Below are positions 25,353-35,499 of a stretch of 64,000 nucleotides of DNA, piece after piece. The DNA lies in assembly GCF_035984545.1 (NCBI RefSeq), contig NZ_JAXCHP010000001.1, forward strand, positions 4,154,001 through 4,218,000, written 5' to 3'. Source of the stretch: Cryobacterium sp. GrIS_2_6 (GTDB lineage Bacteria > Actinomycetota > Actinomycetes > Actinomycetales > Microbacteriaceae). Under the pieces are notes generated by a model that searched no databases, was not told where the DNA came from, and was given only the letters and a program-made list of their open reading frames with translations. Position 1 is the stretch's first letter; each line of letters opens with the position of its first letter. The translations under genes and the position numbers were made by a program.

Positions 25353-26003
25353 GTGAAATCCACAACCGAAACACCCACGACCTACCCAGGTCTCATCGCG
25401 ATTCTTCGGGGACTGACGACGGAGGAGGCCCCCGAGGTCGGCGAGTGCCTGTACGACGCCGGCTTCCGTTCCCTTGAGGTGCCGTTCAACTCGCCCGACC
25501 CTCTCGCCACGATCACTGCCCTGCGCGAAAGGCTTCCAATGGATTGCCTGGTGGGTGCTGGAACTGTGCTCACAGTAGATCAGGTTCGTCAATGCCACGA
25601 CGCCGGGGGGCAGATCGTCGTCTCACCCAATACCGACACCGCTGTGATTGCAGAAACCGTGCGTCTAGGGATGCAGAGTTTCCCCGGAGCAGCCACGCCC
25701 AGCGACGCATTCGCGGCTATCGGCGCCGGCGCGAAAAATGTCAAGATCTTCCCCTCCGAACAGGTCGGGATCAACGGGCTCAAAGCCTGGACAGCAGTCG
25801 TTCCCAAAGAAATCCATCTAATTCCTGTTGGCGGCATTGAAGCAACCAACATCGAAATCTGGATGGCAGCCGGCGCAACCGGTTTTGGAATCGGCTCGTC
25901 ACTGTACAAACCAGGCATCGCTATCGGGGACCTCCGACAGCGCGCCATCGCCATGATTGCAGCCTGGAAATCGGCACTCGCCTCGACAAGGAAGTCAGCA
26001 TGA
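25353..26003 (+). CDS. dgoA: 2-dehydro-3-deoxy-6-phosphogalactonate aldolase
   Basis: This 216-aa protein starts at GTG 25353 with AAAGG upstream; longer in-frame readings run into dgoK. It splits KDGal-6-phosphate into pyruvate and glyceraldehyde 3-phosphate. It belongs to the KDPG/KHG class I aldolases: LIAILRG at the N-terminus, the catalytic Glu in SLEVPFNSP (about 42), GAGTVL, the Schiff-base Lys in NVKIFPSE (about 128) and VGGI near the end. It lies between the kinase and the dehydratase, whose ATG overlaps its stop by 4 nt. Confidence 0.93.
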   Translation: MKSTTETPTTYPGLIAILRGLTTEEAPEVGECLYDAGFRSLEVPFNSPDPLATITALRERLPMDCLVGAGTVLTVDQVRQCHDAGGQIVVSPNTDTAVIAETVRLGMQSFPGAATPSDAFAAIGAGAKNVKIFPSEQVGINGLKAWTAVVPKEIHLIPVGGIEATNIEIWMAAGATGFGIGSSLYKPGIAIGDLRQRAIAMIAAWKSALASTRKSA

Positions 26004-27148
26004 AAATCACGAAACTCACCACTTACTCGGTACCACCGCGCTGGCTCTTCCTGAAAATTGAGACCGACGAGGGCATCATCGGCTGGGGTGAACCCGTGCT
26101 CGAGGGGCGCGCAGCAACTGTCGCCGCAGCGGTTGAAGAACTCTCCGACTACGTGATCGGCAAGGACCCCCGCAACATCGAGGACATCTGGACTGTGCTC
26201 TACCGCGCCGGCTTCTATCGCGGAGGCGGAATCCACATGAGCGCCCTCGCCGGCATCGACCAGGCGCTCTGGGACATCAAAGGCAAAGCGCTCGGTGTCC
26301 CGGTACACGAGCTGCTCGGTGGCAAGGTCCGCGACAAGATTCGCGTGTATTCCTGGATCGGCGGCGACCGTCCCTCCGATACGGCGAAAGCGGCAAAGGA
26401 TGCCGTCGAGCGCGGTTTCACCGCTGTGAAGATGAACGGCACGGAAGAGCTGCAGTTCATCGATACCTGGGACAAAGTCGAAAAGTGCATCGCGAATGTG
26501 ACGGCGGTGCGTGAAGCCGTCGGCAAAAACGTCGGCATCGGCGTTGACTTTCACGGTCGCGTCCACAAGCCGATGGCGAAGGTCTTGATCAAGGAGCTGG
26601 AGCCCTACAAGCTGATGTTCATCGAGGAGCCTGTCCTCAGCGAAAACGTCAGCAGCCTGCTGGACGTCATGAGGAACACCCCCACACCTATTGCCCTGGG
26701 CGAAAGGCTCTTCTCCCGTTGGGATTTCAAGGACATCATCGCCAGCGGGGCTGTCGATATCATCCAGCCCGACCCGTCGCACTGCGGTGGCATTACGGAA
26801 GTTCGAAAGATCGCGGCTATGGCCGAAGCGTATGACGTCGCCGTCGCGCTGCATTGCCCACTCGGGCCCATCGCGCTCGCCGCTTGTCTCCAGGTAGATG
26901 CCAATGTCTACAACGCCTTCATCCAAGAGCAAAGCCTGGGTATTCACTACAACAAGTCCAATGATCTGCTCGACTACGTGGTCGATCCTGGCGTATTCGC
27001 CTACAACGACGGTATGGTCGCCATCCCGAACGGGCCAGGCCTGGGCATCGAAGTCAACGAAGAGTATGTCCTCGAACGCGCCCAGGAAGGCGCCCGCTGG
27101 CGAAACCCAGTCTGGCGTCACACTGACGGTTCTTTCGCGGAGTGGTGA
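26000..27148 (+). CDS. dgoD: D-galactonate dehydratase (enolase superfamily)
   Basis: This 382-aa protein removes water from D-galactonate to give 2-keto-3-deoxygalactonate. Enolase-superfamily features are all present: an N-terminal cap ([20 protein letters not shown]), AVKMNGT, metal-binding GVDFHGR (Asp and His, about 183-185), FIEEP (about 209), LGERL (about 235) and the catalytic His region [13 protein letters not shown] (about 285). Positions agree with E. coli DgoD. It overlaps the aldolase by 4 nt and the transporter by several bases. Confidence 0.95.
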   Translation: MKITKLTTYSVPPRWLFLKIETDEGIIGWGEPVLEGRAATVAAAVEELSDYVIGKDPRNIEDIWTVLYRAGFYRGGGIHMSALAGIDQALWDIKGKALGVPVHELLGGKVRDKIRVYSWIGGDRPSDTAKAAKDAVERGFTAVKMNGTEELQFIDTWDKVEKCIANVTAVREAVGKNVGIGVDFHGRVHKPMAKVLIKELEPYKLMFIEEPVLSENVSSLLDVMRNTPTPIALGERLFSRWDFKDIIASGAVDIIQPDPSHCGGITEVRKIAAMAEAYDVAVALHCPLGPIALAACLQVDANVYNAFIQEQSLGIHYNKSNDLLDYVVDPGVFAYNDGMVAIPNGPGLGIEVNEEYVLERAQEGARWRNPVWRHTDGSFAEW

Positions 27149-28476
27149 CCCGAATGCCAACCTCGACCGCAACACGTCCGGAAAGGCCCACCGCACTGGC
27201 GGGGACAACCAAAGTCCGCTACGTGATAGCGATAATGCTGTTCGTTACCGTGGTTATCAACTACATGGACCGAGCGAATCTCTCCGTCGCCGCACCACTC
27301 ATCTCCAAAGAATTTGGCCTGGACACAGCGCAGCAAGGACTCCTGCTATCTGCATTCGGCTGGACCTATGCCGCGCTTCAGCTCCCTGGTGGCTGGCTCG
27401 TAGATCGCGTCCATCCGCGCCTGCTGTACCCGGCGTGTTTGGTGCTCTGGTCAGCTGCAACGATCTTCATGGGCATTGTCGGCAGCTTCGCGGCCCTCAT
27501 CGTGCTCCGGCTCGCCGTCGGTATCTTCGAGGCTCCCGCCTATCCGATCAACAACAAGGTCGTCACGAGATGGTTCCCCGAGCGGGAACGCGCCACCGCT
27601 ATCGGGTTCTACACCTCGGGCCAGTTCATCGGCCTGGCTCTGCTCACACCTGTGCTGACGTGGCTCCAGTACGTGCTCAGCTGGCACTGGATCTTTGTTC
27701 TGACTGGTGCGGCGGGAGTGGTCTGGGCGCTTGTCTGGTACATCGTCTACCGCAACCCTCGTGAGTCGACGAAGGCCAACGCCCAGGAAATCGCATTCAT
27801 CAAAGAAGGCGGCGGTCTCGTCGACCTGGATGCGACGCCAGCCAAAGCCCCAAGAGAACGGATTGCCTGGGCGGACATGCTTATCGTTCTCCGCCGACGC
27901 AAGCTGTGGGGCATCTACCTCGGCCAATTCTGCCTGACGTCAACCTTGTGGTTCTTCCTCACCTGGTTCCCGAGCTACCTCGTGAACTACCGCCACATGG
28001 ACTACATCAAGAGTGGATTCCTCGTCTCGCTCCCGTTCCTGGCCGCACTCGTAGGGGTGCTTCTCGGCGGGGTCCTTTCCGACAACCTCGTCAAGAGGGG
28101 ATTCAACCTCGGGCTGGCGCGCAAGCTGCCGATCATCGCTGGTCTGCTCCTTTCAATGACCATGATCGGAGCGAACTTCACGGACGACACCACTCTCGTC
28201 GTCATGTTCATGTCGCTGGCGTTCTTCGGCAATGGCCTGGCATCGATTACGTGGTCTCTGGTCTCGGCAATGGCTCCAGCCCGTCTGATGGGACTGACCG
28301 GTGGCATGTTCAACTTCATCGGTAATCTCTCGTCAATCGCGACTCCCATCGTGATCGGCTTGCTCGTATCCAAGACCGACTTCGCCCCTGCGTTCGTCTA
28401 CATGACGCTCATCACGGCTGCCGGGATCTGCTCCTACGTGTTCTTGGTTGGAAAAGTTGAACGCGTGATCGAATAG
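27142..28476 (+). CDS. dgoT: MFS transporter, D-galactonate type (anion:cation symporter)
   Basis: This protein has about 440 aa and twelve predicted membrane segments. Three starts compete: GTG 27142, GTG 27145 or ATG 27154, the first two overlapping the dgoD stop. The signature [18 protein letters not shown] in TM1 and the [17 protein letters not shown] loop are those of ACS-family sugar-acid transporters such as DgoT and ExuT. The DR/ER-type loop motifs after TM2 and TM8 are present. It should bring galactonate in with protons. As last gene of the operon it completes the uptake-to-aldolase route. Confidence 0.9.
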   Translation: MVTRMPTSTATRPERPTALAGTTKVRYVIAIMLFVTVVINYMDRANLSVAAPLISKEFGLDTAQQGLLLSAFGWTYAALQLPGGWLVDRVHPRLLYPACLVLWSAATIFMGIVGSFAALIVLRLAVGIFEAPAYPINNKVVTRWFPERERATAIGFYTSGQFIGLALLTPVLTWLQYVLSWHWIFVLTGAAGVVWALVWYIVYRNPRESTKANAQEIAFIKEGGGLVDLDATPAKAPRERIAWADMLIVLRRRKLWGIYLGQFCLTSTLWFFLTWFPSYLVNYRHMDYIKSGFLVSLPFLAALVGVLLGGVLSDNLVKRGFNLGLARKLPIIAGLLLSMTMIGANFTDDTTLVVMFMSLAFFGNGLASITWSLVSAMAPARLMGLTGGMFNFIGNLSSIATPIVIGLLVSKTDFAPAFVYMTLITAAGICSYVFLVGKVERVIE

Positions 28477-28684
28477 CGTGACCGATCGAGACGTGCTTAC
28501 AACCGAAATGACATCGGGAGCACTGCACCCGAGGCGCTGGCATTGTTGCGAGAGCAGCGCACGGCGTCTCGGGTTCCGTCGTTTCGGCGACGTGCTCGGA
28601 GTTCGGTCGCCTCGAACCCCATAGTGGGGGACGAGGATGCCGGTCGCGTGCGGGTAGCGTCAGGCTACGGGGGTACGGGTGGCA

Positions 28685-29806
28685 ATGTCTGACAATGTGG
28701 ACGGGCGCGTTGACTTTGCGGGCATTCAGGCTTTGTGCTCGCGCGGAGCTGGCTACTCTGTGGCGGCGAAATGCCTACAGGTCCAGGCTGCCGCTGAGGC
28801 TCTCGATCCTTCCCTGCGGTCCTCCGCCGGGCTAACTCTGCATGCGGATGCCCGGTCCTGGTACGTCGGCGCTCTCGGCGAGATCGAGGTCGGCTTGCTT
28901 CTTGCTGCGCTAGGTCCGAAGTGGTTCATGCGGCATGCGGTGCCGATCGGTGCCGGCACCAAGGATGTGGACCACCTCGTCATCGGGCCCGGCGGAGTGT
29001 TCGCGATCAACACGAAGTACCACGCGGGCGCATCCGTTTGGGTGGGCGACTACGTGCTTCGCGTTAACAACGCGAACACCCGCCACCTGAAGCAGGCCCA
29101 GAGCGACACGATCGATGTGGGCCGACGGCTGACGGCAAAGGTCGGCTTCCCCGTGCCGGTCATTTCGGTCCTGGCCATTCTTGGTGCGAGGTCGATCAGC
29201 GACAAGCGGGCCCCCGACGCGGGCATGGTTTCTGTTGTGGATGCGAAGGAACTTGTCGCCTGGCTCGTGGCCCGGCCTCAGCACTTGAGTGACAGCGAAT
29301 TGGCCTTGATCGAGTTCGCAGCCGAAGAACCGGAAACCTGGCATGTCGACCCGAGAGCAGCAGACGCGCTGCGGGTGATGCCACGTTTCGAGCGACTCGT
29401 CGTTCAGGTCGGGACGCCGAGCGTTCCCACTGCGGTTCGCTCTCGAGCCAAGGCCGCGCCGACTCGAAGCACATCTCGCCCCGCGACCCATGCTCCCAAC
29501 CGCGCTCCGAATCGCGCTCCCGTCCGCAGCCGCGCGACTCCGCCCCGCTCCCCGGCACGACGGAAGGGCCGACAGCGAGTGACACTGAGTGACCTCGTCA
29601 AGCTGTGGCTCGCTTGCGGACTCATCATCACAGCGATGTCGGTGCTCCAAGGCGTCGCGAACCAGCCGTGCACCTCCACGGCCGGTTGCGTGCTGCCCTC
29701 GCTGCTCGTGGCGTTCGCTCCGCTCCTGCACCTTGGAGTGGTGGGCGTGATCGTTGCGGCTCTTGTCGGGTCGATTCTCTGGTTTGTTCGACGATTCACG
29801 CACTAG
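28685..29806 (+). CDS. NERD-domain membrane-anchored protein
   Basis: This protein of about 373 aa starts at ATG 28685 (GTG 28679 is possible). Residues about 60-180 form a nuclease-related domain: GALGEIEVGLLLAAL, then DVDHLVIGPGGVFAINTKYH, with the Asp and Lys of a PD-(D/E)xK-like core. A Pro/Arg/Ala-rich linker (APNRAPNRAPVRSRA) follows, and two membrane segments close the protein (LWLACGLIITAMSVLQGVA and LLHLGVVGVIVAALVGSILW). NERD proteins are thought to act on DNA or RNA but their role is poorly defined. It stands alone, 0.2 kb after dgoT and just before the island border. Confidence 0.82.
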   Translation: MSDNVDGRVDFAGIQALCSRGAGYSVAAKCLQVQAAAEALDPSLRSSAGLTLHADARSWYVGALGEIEVGLLLAALGPKWFMRHAVPIGAGTKDVDHLVIGPGGVFAINTKYHAGASVWVGDYVLRVNNANTRHLKQAQSDTIDVGRRLTAKVGFPVPVISVLAILGARSISDKRAPDAGMVSVVDAKELVAWLVARPQHLSDSELALIEFAAEEPETWHVDPRAADALRVMPRFERLVVQVGTPSVPTAVRSRAKAAPTRSTSRPATHAPNRAPNRAPVRSRATPPRSPARRKGRQRVTLSDLVKLWLACGLIITAMSVLQGVANQPCTSTAGCVLPSLLVAFAPLLHLGVVGVIVAALVGSILWFVRRFTH

Positions 29807-29928
29807 ACGATGTCGCGACCTGAGGTTGTGATCGCGGAGCCGCTATGTGTGTACTTCTGTGTACCTGGTAGAATTTGGGATTCTTAAATCCTGATCAAGG
29901 GCATATTTGCGTCGAAAGTAATATCGCT

Positions 29929-29982
29929 TTCGGTTGTGTCCTAAGGAAACGGTTGGGGGTCCGAATCCCTCCAGGGGCACAC
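29929..29982 (+). repeat. tRNA-like 3' half, left copy of a 54-bp direct repeat (candidate attachment site)
   Basis: The sequence holds TCCTAAGGAAACGG, then a T-arm (GGGGG-TCCGAAT-CCCTC) and CAGGGGCAC, which would be the 3' strand of an acceptor stem. T-CCT-AA fits a tRNA-Arg(CCT) anticodon loop, and the repeat begins near it, as is common for integrase sites. No 5' half of a tRNA is present, so it is a fragment. It matches 37480-37533 at 51 of 54 positions. Confidence 0.6.
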
Positions 29983-30492
29983 TTTTTTGGGCCGAAACAA
30001 GCCTTATCGGCGTTTTTGGTTACTTTGACAGTTGATATGGACCGTTTTTCTTCCTGGGCATGGGTGTATCCGTGTGTGTACCAAGCAGGGAATGGTTTGC
30101 GCCGGGTCAGAAAGCCCGTACGTCTGGGAATCCCCGCATTGCCGGAGGATCCAGTCGCCCGTCGCGATGGTCAACCCCACGGGGCCCTATCACGAGAGAT
30201 CTCTCAAAGGTCGCCTTGAGGCTCTCGTCGCCGCTACCCGGAAGCAGAGCCTCCGCAGAGTTCTTCGATAATTGAGGCGTAGCGAGGCTGAGCATCGTTC
30301 TTAGATGACGTATCCGAGGTGCTCGTTCATGCGGATGCTGCCGGCGTTGGACTGAGCGCCGCCCTTGCCGAAGATCCTGATGCCGTCGGCGGGTAGAGAG
30401 TTGATTGACGCGGCCTTGACGGCGACGGCGAGCCCTCTGCGCCTGAAGGAAGGGTGGACGGACGTGCATTCAGTTTCCGCGCGCACCAAGGT
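29983..30492 (+). repeat. Island-border repeat, copy B
   Basis: About 500 bp following the tRNA-like sequence align along their length with 37534-38025. Shared blocks include GGGAATGGTTTG, CATTGCCG, GCCTTGAGGCTCTCGT, GAGCCTCCGCAG, GATGACGTATCCGAG and TTTCCGCGCGCACCAA. The 3' half contains the end of a minus-strand GNAT gene. Apart from that gene no coding frame is convincing. Confidence 0.7.
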
Positions 30493-30651
30493 CACGCCGA
30501 TGACGCTGACGGCGACGAGCTGCCCGGAATTGATGTCGCCGAAGAAGTGGTGGCCGGACCGCCAGAGTTCGAGCATGTCGGATTCGTCGCGGTTCGGCAC
30601 TGCTCGGGTCGGTCGGAATGGCGACACCCCGCGCATGTACTCGGCACCCAT
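30301..30651 (-). pseudogene. GNAT acetyltransferase, shortened copy
   Basis: This 116-aa frame keeps the C-terminal half of an acetyltransferase: a strand LVAVSVIGVTLVRAE, the acetyl-CoA loop VHPSFRRRGLAVAVKAASI and the end SIRMNEHLGYVI. The related copy at 37.8-38.05 kb continues for about ten residues past GYVI, where this copy has a TAA. Intact relatives also have a longer N-terminal half. Both copies therefore appear to be decaying versions of one gene. It may still be translated. Confidence 0.55.
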
Positions 30652-31035
30652 ACCGTGCCGCCCTGAGAACCGAAGGTGTCTTCGACCTCAACTATCTCTG
30701 CCAACAACGAGGTCTACGACAACGCCTTTGGGGAGGAAGACGGTGTCGCTTGCCCTGAGGTACTCGTCCGAGACGGTTCGATTCTGTGAGTCTTCTTATC
30801 GACGCTGGATACGACCGCGGTGGGCGGTCAATCGAACTTACTTTGATGGACAACAGTTAGTAGCCGGCGATGAGGCAGGACCGCCCGCGCTCGGGCCTTT
30901 GGGCCCAGCAAATCGTCAAATCCCGGCGGGAGAGTTCTGTAGTAACCGCGCGTTGTGCTGAGCCGACAACGGTGCCAATCTTGATGAATGCAGTTCCCGG
31001 GCATTCCGGGAGGAACCACCGTTTGGGGAGCACCG
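30652..31035. other. Region without a recognisable gene
   Basis: The 384 bp between the GNAT remnant and the DUF6457 gene hold only short frames. A minus-strand stretch up to 30707 (EIVEVEDTFGSQGG) may be the shifted N-terminus of the GNAT gene. A plus-strand stretch near 30788 (SLLIDAGYDRGGRSIELTL) looks protein-like but is only about 25 codons. The promoter for the DUF6457 gene should lie near the right end. Confidence 0.35.
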
Positions 31036-31350
31036 ATGACCGATTCGTCCGATGAAGAGCTCGCACTAGCCCAATGGAGTCGCCGTCTCACTCAGGCGCT
31101 GCAGATCCTGGACCTGGAAGTCGATACCCAGGTGATCCTGCAGTTGGCCGAGGAATCCACGTCGGTGAGTCCCTCCGCCGGGCCCATCAGCGCCTTTGTC
31201 GTGGGCTTCGCAGCCGGACAGGCAACCAACAGCGGCAAGAGGGACGTTCAGTCCGCCGTCGACACGGCGGTACAGAAGGCCCGTGGCCTGGTCAGCGGCG
31301 GTACTCAGGACGGTCCCGACAGTAAGGGCTGGGTCGACTCAGCCCAATAA
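31036..31350 (+). CDS. DUF6457 protein (molybdoenzyme-associated)
   Basis: This 104-aa protein starts at ATG 31036, with GGGGAG ten bases upstream. It is a short helical protein (LALAQWSRRLTQALQILDLE, VILQLAEESTSVSPSAGPIS, AFVVGFAAGQA), matching the DUF6457 pattern found in Actinomycetota next to formate dehydrogenase and molybdenum-cofactor genes. The C-terminal part (DVQSAVDTAVQKARGL) is a further helix and a polar tail. A formate-dehydrogenase-type gene lies 0.8 kb away on the other strand, which supports a role in its cofactor supply or maturation. The biochemical function is unknown. Confidence 0.7.
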   Translation: MTDSSDEELALAQWSRRLTQALQILDLEVDTQVILQLAEESTSVSPSAGPISAFVVGFAAGQATNSGKRDVQSAVDTAVQKARGLVSGGTQDGPDSKGWVDSAQ

Positions 31351-31430
31351 GAACGCTGGGCGCCGCGAGGGCATGGGGAGTTCGCGAAGTCCGGTTTCAC
31401 GGCAGATCTGCCCACCTGTGCCGGCGTTGG

Positions 31431-32063
31431 TCATGCACGGTCGTTGTTCGGTTCCCAATCGTTTTGTGTACGTATTCTCGCAGCTTGATGCGGGCGTCTA
31501 GCGCCAAGGGCCATCTCGTTGGCGAGAGTATGACGAAATCGAGCGAGAAATCCGCGTACTGCTGGTACTGGAACTCCGAGTTTGCCTGCGATCACCGAGT
31601 AACTCAAGCCCGAGCACCCACGCATCAGCCACGCGCGCCGCCGATCGGCAGGCAGGCTGGCCAGCACCTTCGACAGTGCATCGCGTTGCCGGAGCAGTTC
31701 TGTAACCTGAAAAGGCCCGTTGCGGAGGACCTCTGGTGTGTTGTCATCAAGCGGGATGGCAGACGAAAGCCGCATCCGCACCCGATCCATACTCTTGTTC
31801 CGCCCGACCCGCATCAACCAGGACTTCACGCACTGGCCGTCATGCAACGTCGATAATTTTTGCCAAGCGATAATGCACGACTCCTGCACGACGTCGTCTT
31901 CAGTGCTGGAGCCGAGTAGCCGCAGAGCGTAAGAGCGCATCAGAGGTCGATGCCGGCGCAGAAGGATCGCAAAGGCAGGCTCGCTTCCCGCGACGGCGTA
32001 GTTGACAAGAACATCATCAGTGTTGTTCTCAAATTGCAGCGTACAAACGTCGTGGCGTGACAT
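31431..32063 (-). CDS. ECF-type RNA polymerase sigma factor
   Basis: This 210-aa protein starts at ATG 32063, chosen because sigma region 2 begins soon after; a longer frame to 32132 adds no domain. Region 2 is LLRRHRPLMRSYALRLLGSS with DVVQESCIIAWQKL. Region 4 is VLASLPADRRRAWLMRGCSG with YSVIAGKLGVPVPAVRGFLA. An ECF factor directs RNA polymerase to a small stress or cofactor regulon. No anti-sigma gene is adjacent. It lies downstream of formate dehydrogenase on the same strand, 104 nt away, so it may be cotranscribed with it. Confidence 0.88.
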   Translation of the reverse strand: MSRHDVCTLQFENNTDDVLVNYAVAGSEPAFAILLRRHRPLMRSYALRLLGSSTEDDVVQESCIIAWQKLSTLHDGQCVKSWLMRVGRNKSMDRVRMRLSSAIPLDDNTPEVLRNGPFQVTELLRQRDALSKVLASLPADRRRAWLMRGCSGLSYSVIAGKLGVPVPAVRGFLARFRHTLANEMALGARRPHQAARIRTQNDWEPNNDRA

Positions 32064-32167
32064 CACGTCAGCGCGGGCCGGGCCGCCCGTGGCAGAGTGC
32101 GACAACAAAACGCTGCCAGCGTGAAACCACACAATATGGGAGTTCGAATTTCAGGAACTCCCTGACG

Positions 32168-34531
32168 TTACGCCGGAGCGGCGGCGGCGGCCCCGGACGT
32201 TGCCGCCGCACCAGCCGTTTCAGTCTCGGCGGACCGGGGCAGCCGCAGACGAACGATGACGGCCTTCGAGACTGGCGTGTTGCTGCCATCCGCCACGTGA
32301 TCGAGCGGCACGAGGACATTTGCCTCCGGATAGTAGGCAGCGGCGCAACCGCGCGGTGTGGGGTAGGAGACCACGCGGTAATCGCGGAGTACCCGCTCCT
32401 TGCCGTCCTCGTACTCCCCATAGACATCCACCGGTTGACCGTCGGCCAAACCTAGTTCGGTGATGTCCTCGGCGTTGACCATGATGACGTGACGGCCTTT
32501 CTTGATTCCCCGGTATCGATCGTTGAAGCCGTAGATGGTCGTATTGAACTGATCATGCGAGCGCAGGGTCTGCAGGATCAGCGTCCCGGTAGGGCGTTCC
32601 ACCGCCTCAAGGTCGTTCGCCGTCAAAACTGCCTTGCCGGTCGGCGTATGGAAGGTGCGTGAGTCCCGAGGGCCGTTCTCCAGAATGAAGCCGCCGTCCT
32701 GACGGATCCGCTCGTTGTAGTTCTCACACCCTGCCACCACCCGGGAAATATGGTCACGGATCAAGTCGTAGTTCTTTTCAAAGCCGTCCCAGTCGGCGTT
32801 GATCTTGTTCCCGAGAGTCGCCTTGGCCAGCCGCGAGATAATCGACACTTCGGACAGAAGCGTGTGGGCTACCGGTTCGACCCTGCCCCAGGATGCGTGC
32901 ACGGCGCACACGGTGTCCTCAACTGAGACAAACTGCTTGCCGGTCTCCTGTATGTCAATCTCAGTGCGACCCATGGTGGGCAGGATGAGCGCTTCTTTCC
33001 CGGTGGAGATGTGGGACCGGTTGAGCTTGATGGAGATCTGGGCAGTGAAGTCGGTCCGTTCCATCGCCGCTTCCGCTGCGTCTGTGTCGGAGATCGCCGC
33101 CACGAGGTTTCCCCCGAGGGCCAGGAAGAACTTGATCTTTCCTTCCTGCATCCGGCGGATCGTTTCGACGGCGTCGGCACCATGCTCCCGCGGAGGTTCG
33201 AAGTCGAACTCCTTCCCGAGGGCGTTCAGGAATGCCGGCGGCATCTGCTCCCAGATGCCCATGGTGCGGTCGCCCTGCACGTTGCTGTGGCCGCGGATCG
33301 GGGAGGCGCCGGCTCCGGGCTTGCCGATGTTGCCCCGCAGCAGCAGGAGGTTGATGATCTCCTTAATGGTGGCGACCCCCTTCTTCTGCTGCGTGATGCC
33401 CATTGCCCACGTGATGATGACCCTGTCCGCTTTCAGGTACCGCTCGGCTAGCTCGTCGATCTCCTCGATCCGCAAGCCGGTCGCTTCGAGCACCTCCTGC
33501 TCGTCGAGTTGAGCTAGGTGCTCCTTCAGCTCCTCAAGGCCTTCGCAGTGCTCCGCCAGGAACTTGTGGTCAAGAACAGTGCCGGGGTTCCTGGCCTCGG
33601 CGTCGAGCACCCGCTTGGAAACCGCCTGCAGCAAGGCCATGTCCCCGCCCAGCCGGATCTGCAGGAACTGGTCGGCCAACTCGGTGCCCTTTCCTGCCAC
33701 GCCGCGAAGCTTTTGCGGGTTCTTGTACCGCTTGAGCCCCGCCTCCGGCAGTGGATTGACAGCGACCAAGGAGCCGCCGTTGCGCTTGCACGCCTCCAGC
33801 TCGTTGAGCATGCGGGGATGATTCGTGCCGGGGTTCTGCCCCATCAAAATGATCAGGTCCGCCGCCGCGTAATCGTCGAAGGTGACCGTTGCCTTGCCGA
33901 CGCCGATGGTCTGGCCCATCGCCCAGCCCGAGGACTCGTGGCACATGTTCGAACAGTCCGGCAAGTTATTAGTGCCATAGCCGCGCACGAACAACTGGTA
34001 CAGGAACGCCGCCTCATTGGATGTGCGGCCGCTGGTGTAGAAGGCCGCTTGATCCGGAGAGCCCAAGGCGTTTAGCCTCGTGGCGACCAGTTCGATGGCC
34101 TCGTCCCAGGTGATGGGGTGGTAGTAATCCTCGTCGGCGGGCTTGTAGACGGGCTCGGTCAGCCGGCCCTGCATGCCCAGCCAGTACTCGCTGCGTGCCC
34201 GCAGGTCGCTCACGGAATGCTCCGCCCAGAATTCAGAGCCGATGACGATGGGAGTCGCCTCCCAGGTGACGGCCTTGGCGCCCTCCTCGCAAAATTCAAA
34301 CGCTTTGCGGTGGTGCGGGTCAGGCCAGGCGCAACTGGGGCAGTCGAAGCCGTCTTTCTGGTTCATGGCGAGCACCGTTTCGCGGGTGCGGTTGACACCC
34401 ATGTGCTCGATCGCCGGCACCATGGAGTGCATTACGCCCGGGATTCCCGCGGCCCACTCCTCGGGTTCGCTGACCTCGAGTTCGCGCTCATCGGCTTCCT
34501 CGACCTTCGGATTCTTCCTCGCCATGGCCAT
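32168..34531 (-). CDS. Formate dehydrogenase-like molybdopterin oxidoreductase (FdhF/YdeP type)
   Basis: This protein of about 787 aa starts at ATG 34531 or 34525, behind GAGGGG. The open frame continues 153 codons further but that part is unlike the family. It belongs to the molybdopterin oxidoreductases that use bis-MGD and one Fe-S cluster: N-terminal DCPSCAWPDPHHRKAFEFCE with the cluster cysteines, and DCSNMCHESSGWAMG with Cys at the Mo-ligand position, so it needs no selenocysteine. GQNPGTNHPRML, the GAGASPIRGHSNVQG segment and a C-terminal MGD-binding domain (SHDQFNTTIYGFNDRYRG) also fit. It would oxidise formate or a related substrate in the cytoplasm. The C-terminus is Ala-rich. Confidence 0.88.
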   Translation of the reverse strand: MAMARKNPKVEEADERELEVSEPEEWAAGIPGVMHSMVPAIEHMGVNRTRETVLAMNQKDGFDCPSCAWPDPHHRKAFEFCEEGAKAVTWEATPIVIGSEFWAEHSVSDLRARSEYWLGMQGRLTEPVYKPADEDYYHPITWDEAIELVATRLNALGSPDQAAFYTSGRTSNEAAFLYQLFVRGYGTNNLPDCSNMCHESSGWAMGQTIGVGKATVTFDDYAAADLIILMGQNPGTNHPRMLNELEACKRNGGSLVAVNPLPEAGLKRYKNPQKLRGVAGKGTELADQFLQIRLGGDMALLQAVSKRVLDAEARNPGTVLDHKFLAEHCEGLEELKEHLAQLDEQEVLEATGLRIEEIDELAERYLKADRVIITWAMGITQQKKGVATIKEIINLLLLRGNIGKPGAGASPIRGHSNVQGDRTMGIWEQMPPAFLNALGKEFDFEPPREHGADAVETIRRMQEGKIKFFLALGGNLVAAISDTDAAEAAMERTDFTAQISIKLNRSHISTGKEALILPTMGRTEIDIQETGKQFVSVEDTVCAVHASWGRVEPVAHTLLSEVSIISRLAKATLGNKINADWDGFEKNYDLIRDHISRVVAGCENYNERIRQDGGFILENGPRDSRTFHTPTGKAVLTANDLEAVERPTGTLILQTLRSHDQFNTTIYGFNDRYRGIKKGRHVIMVNAEDITELGLADGQPVDVYGEYEDGKERVLRDYRVVSYPTPRGCAAAYYPEANVLVPLDHVADGSNTPVSKAVIVRLRLPRSAETETAGAAATSGAAAAAPA

Positions 34532-34989
34532 GCCCCTCAGATCCAGTATCGCCGCGGGCGCCCCAGATGGGGTGCCGCACCTTTGGATCAACAGTAAACG
34601 CCTCACGAGGGTTACCGGAAGAAGAAAGTGGTCGCGGGCCGGGAACGGTCGTGCGACTGCAGCGCCCGGCGCGGGCACCGCGAAGCTGCTGTAGGTGCTG
34701 GTGATCACGGCGGCGCACTGCGAGTAGGTCTCGGTCTGCCAGACCGGCTCGAGCATCCCCGGCATAAGGTCGCCGCGGCGGATGTTCTTCCAAACGGTGA
34801 TGCCGCCGTAGAAGTCGTAAGGCACGTCGGCGGTCTCATCGATGGTCGGTTCGACCTCCCCCGGGGTCGGCTGCGGAGAGAAGCTGTTCGCGGCCCCAAC
34901 CGGAGACCGACGTCCCTGGTCACCACTCGCACGAGAGGCCAACCCGTTGATATCGACACCCGCAGAACCGTTCCCCCGCATCGCCGTGC
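34532..34989. other. Open but unassigned stretch upstream of formate dehydrogenase
   Basis: The minus-strand frame of the dehydrogenase stays open to 34993. It includes a protein-like segment near 34800 ([20 protein letters not shown], then MLEPVWQTETYSQCAAV) that does not belong to the dehydrogenase family. It is probably a fragment of another gene fused in frame by deletion, as the neighbouring plus-strand DNA also consists of gene fragments. Confidence 0.4.
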
Positions 34990-35275
34990 GCATCTCGCGG
35001 CGGCCCGATTATCTGCGAGAGCACCACGCGGCGCCCTCCCTTCTGATTGGGCACTCGCTGGGCGGCGCCGCGGTGCTCGCCGTCACCGACCGCATCCCCA
35101 AGGTGTGCGACGTCGCGACAATCGGTGCGCCAGCCGATCCGGAACACCTCGCCCATCTGCGAGGTGAGAGCCGAGCCGAGCGTCAGCGGTTACGAGAAAT
35201 CGCCGCCACATGCCCCGTGCACCGTACCTTGCAATCCGAAATCGTCATCGACACGACCGTCTCCGACGACGGTGG
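34990..35275 (+). pseudogene. Remnant of an alpha/beta-hydrolase-OsmC fusion gene
   Basis: The plus-strand frame reads [19 protein letters not shown], with the GHSLGG nucleophile elbow, then [16 protein letters not shown]. It jumps directly to [19 protein letters not shown], the CPVHRTL redox-cysteine end of OsmC peroxidases. In intact fusion proteins of about 400 aa these parts are separated by more than 200 residues. An internal deletion has therefore joined them in frame, and the hydrolase N-terminus is also missing. Confidence 0.65.
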
Positions 35276-35499
35276 CGATCCAACAGCGACAAGGGATGAG
35301 CTGGATGTCGGTGACATATCGGCCTCGTCCGGAATACGGTCTGGTGGTGCCCATCTTCAGCGAGATCGTTTCCGGCTCCGTGGCCACGGGAGGGTCCGGG
35401 CGGCTCACCCTGTCGATGCCGGACACGATCACCGACGGCAGCTTGGCGAAATTGAGCCCGCCACACGAGAGTTCCTGATTGCAGGTGCCGATGCTGCCG

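Noticed and set aside
25589..27208. 539-aa minus-strand ORF across dgoA and dgoD
   Set aside because: The coding strand carries all catalytic motifs of the two enzymes; the reverse frame is GC-driven openness.
29929..29982. Complete tRNA gene
   Set aside because: Only the anticodon-loop to acceptor part is present; no D-arm or 5' acceptor strand is found upstream of either copy.
34532..34993. 153-residue N-terminal extension of the formate dehydrogenase
   Set aside because: Unlike the family, and a proper start with a GAGGGG ribosome site exists at 34525-34531.
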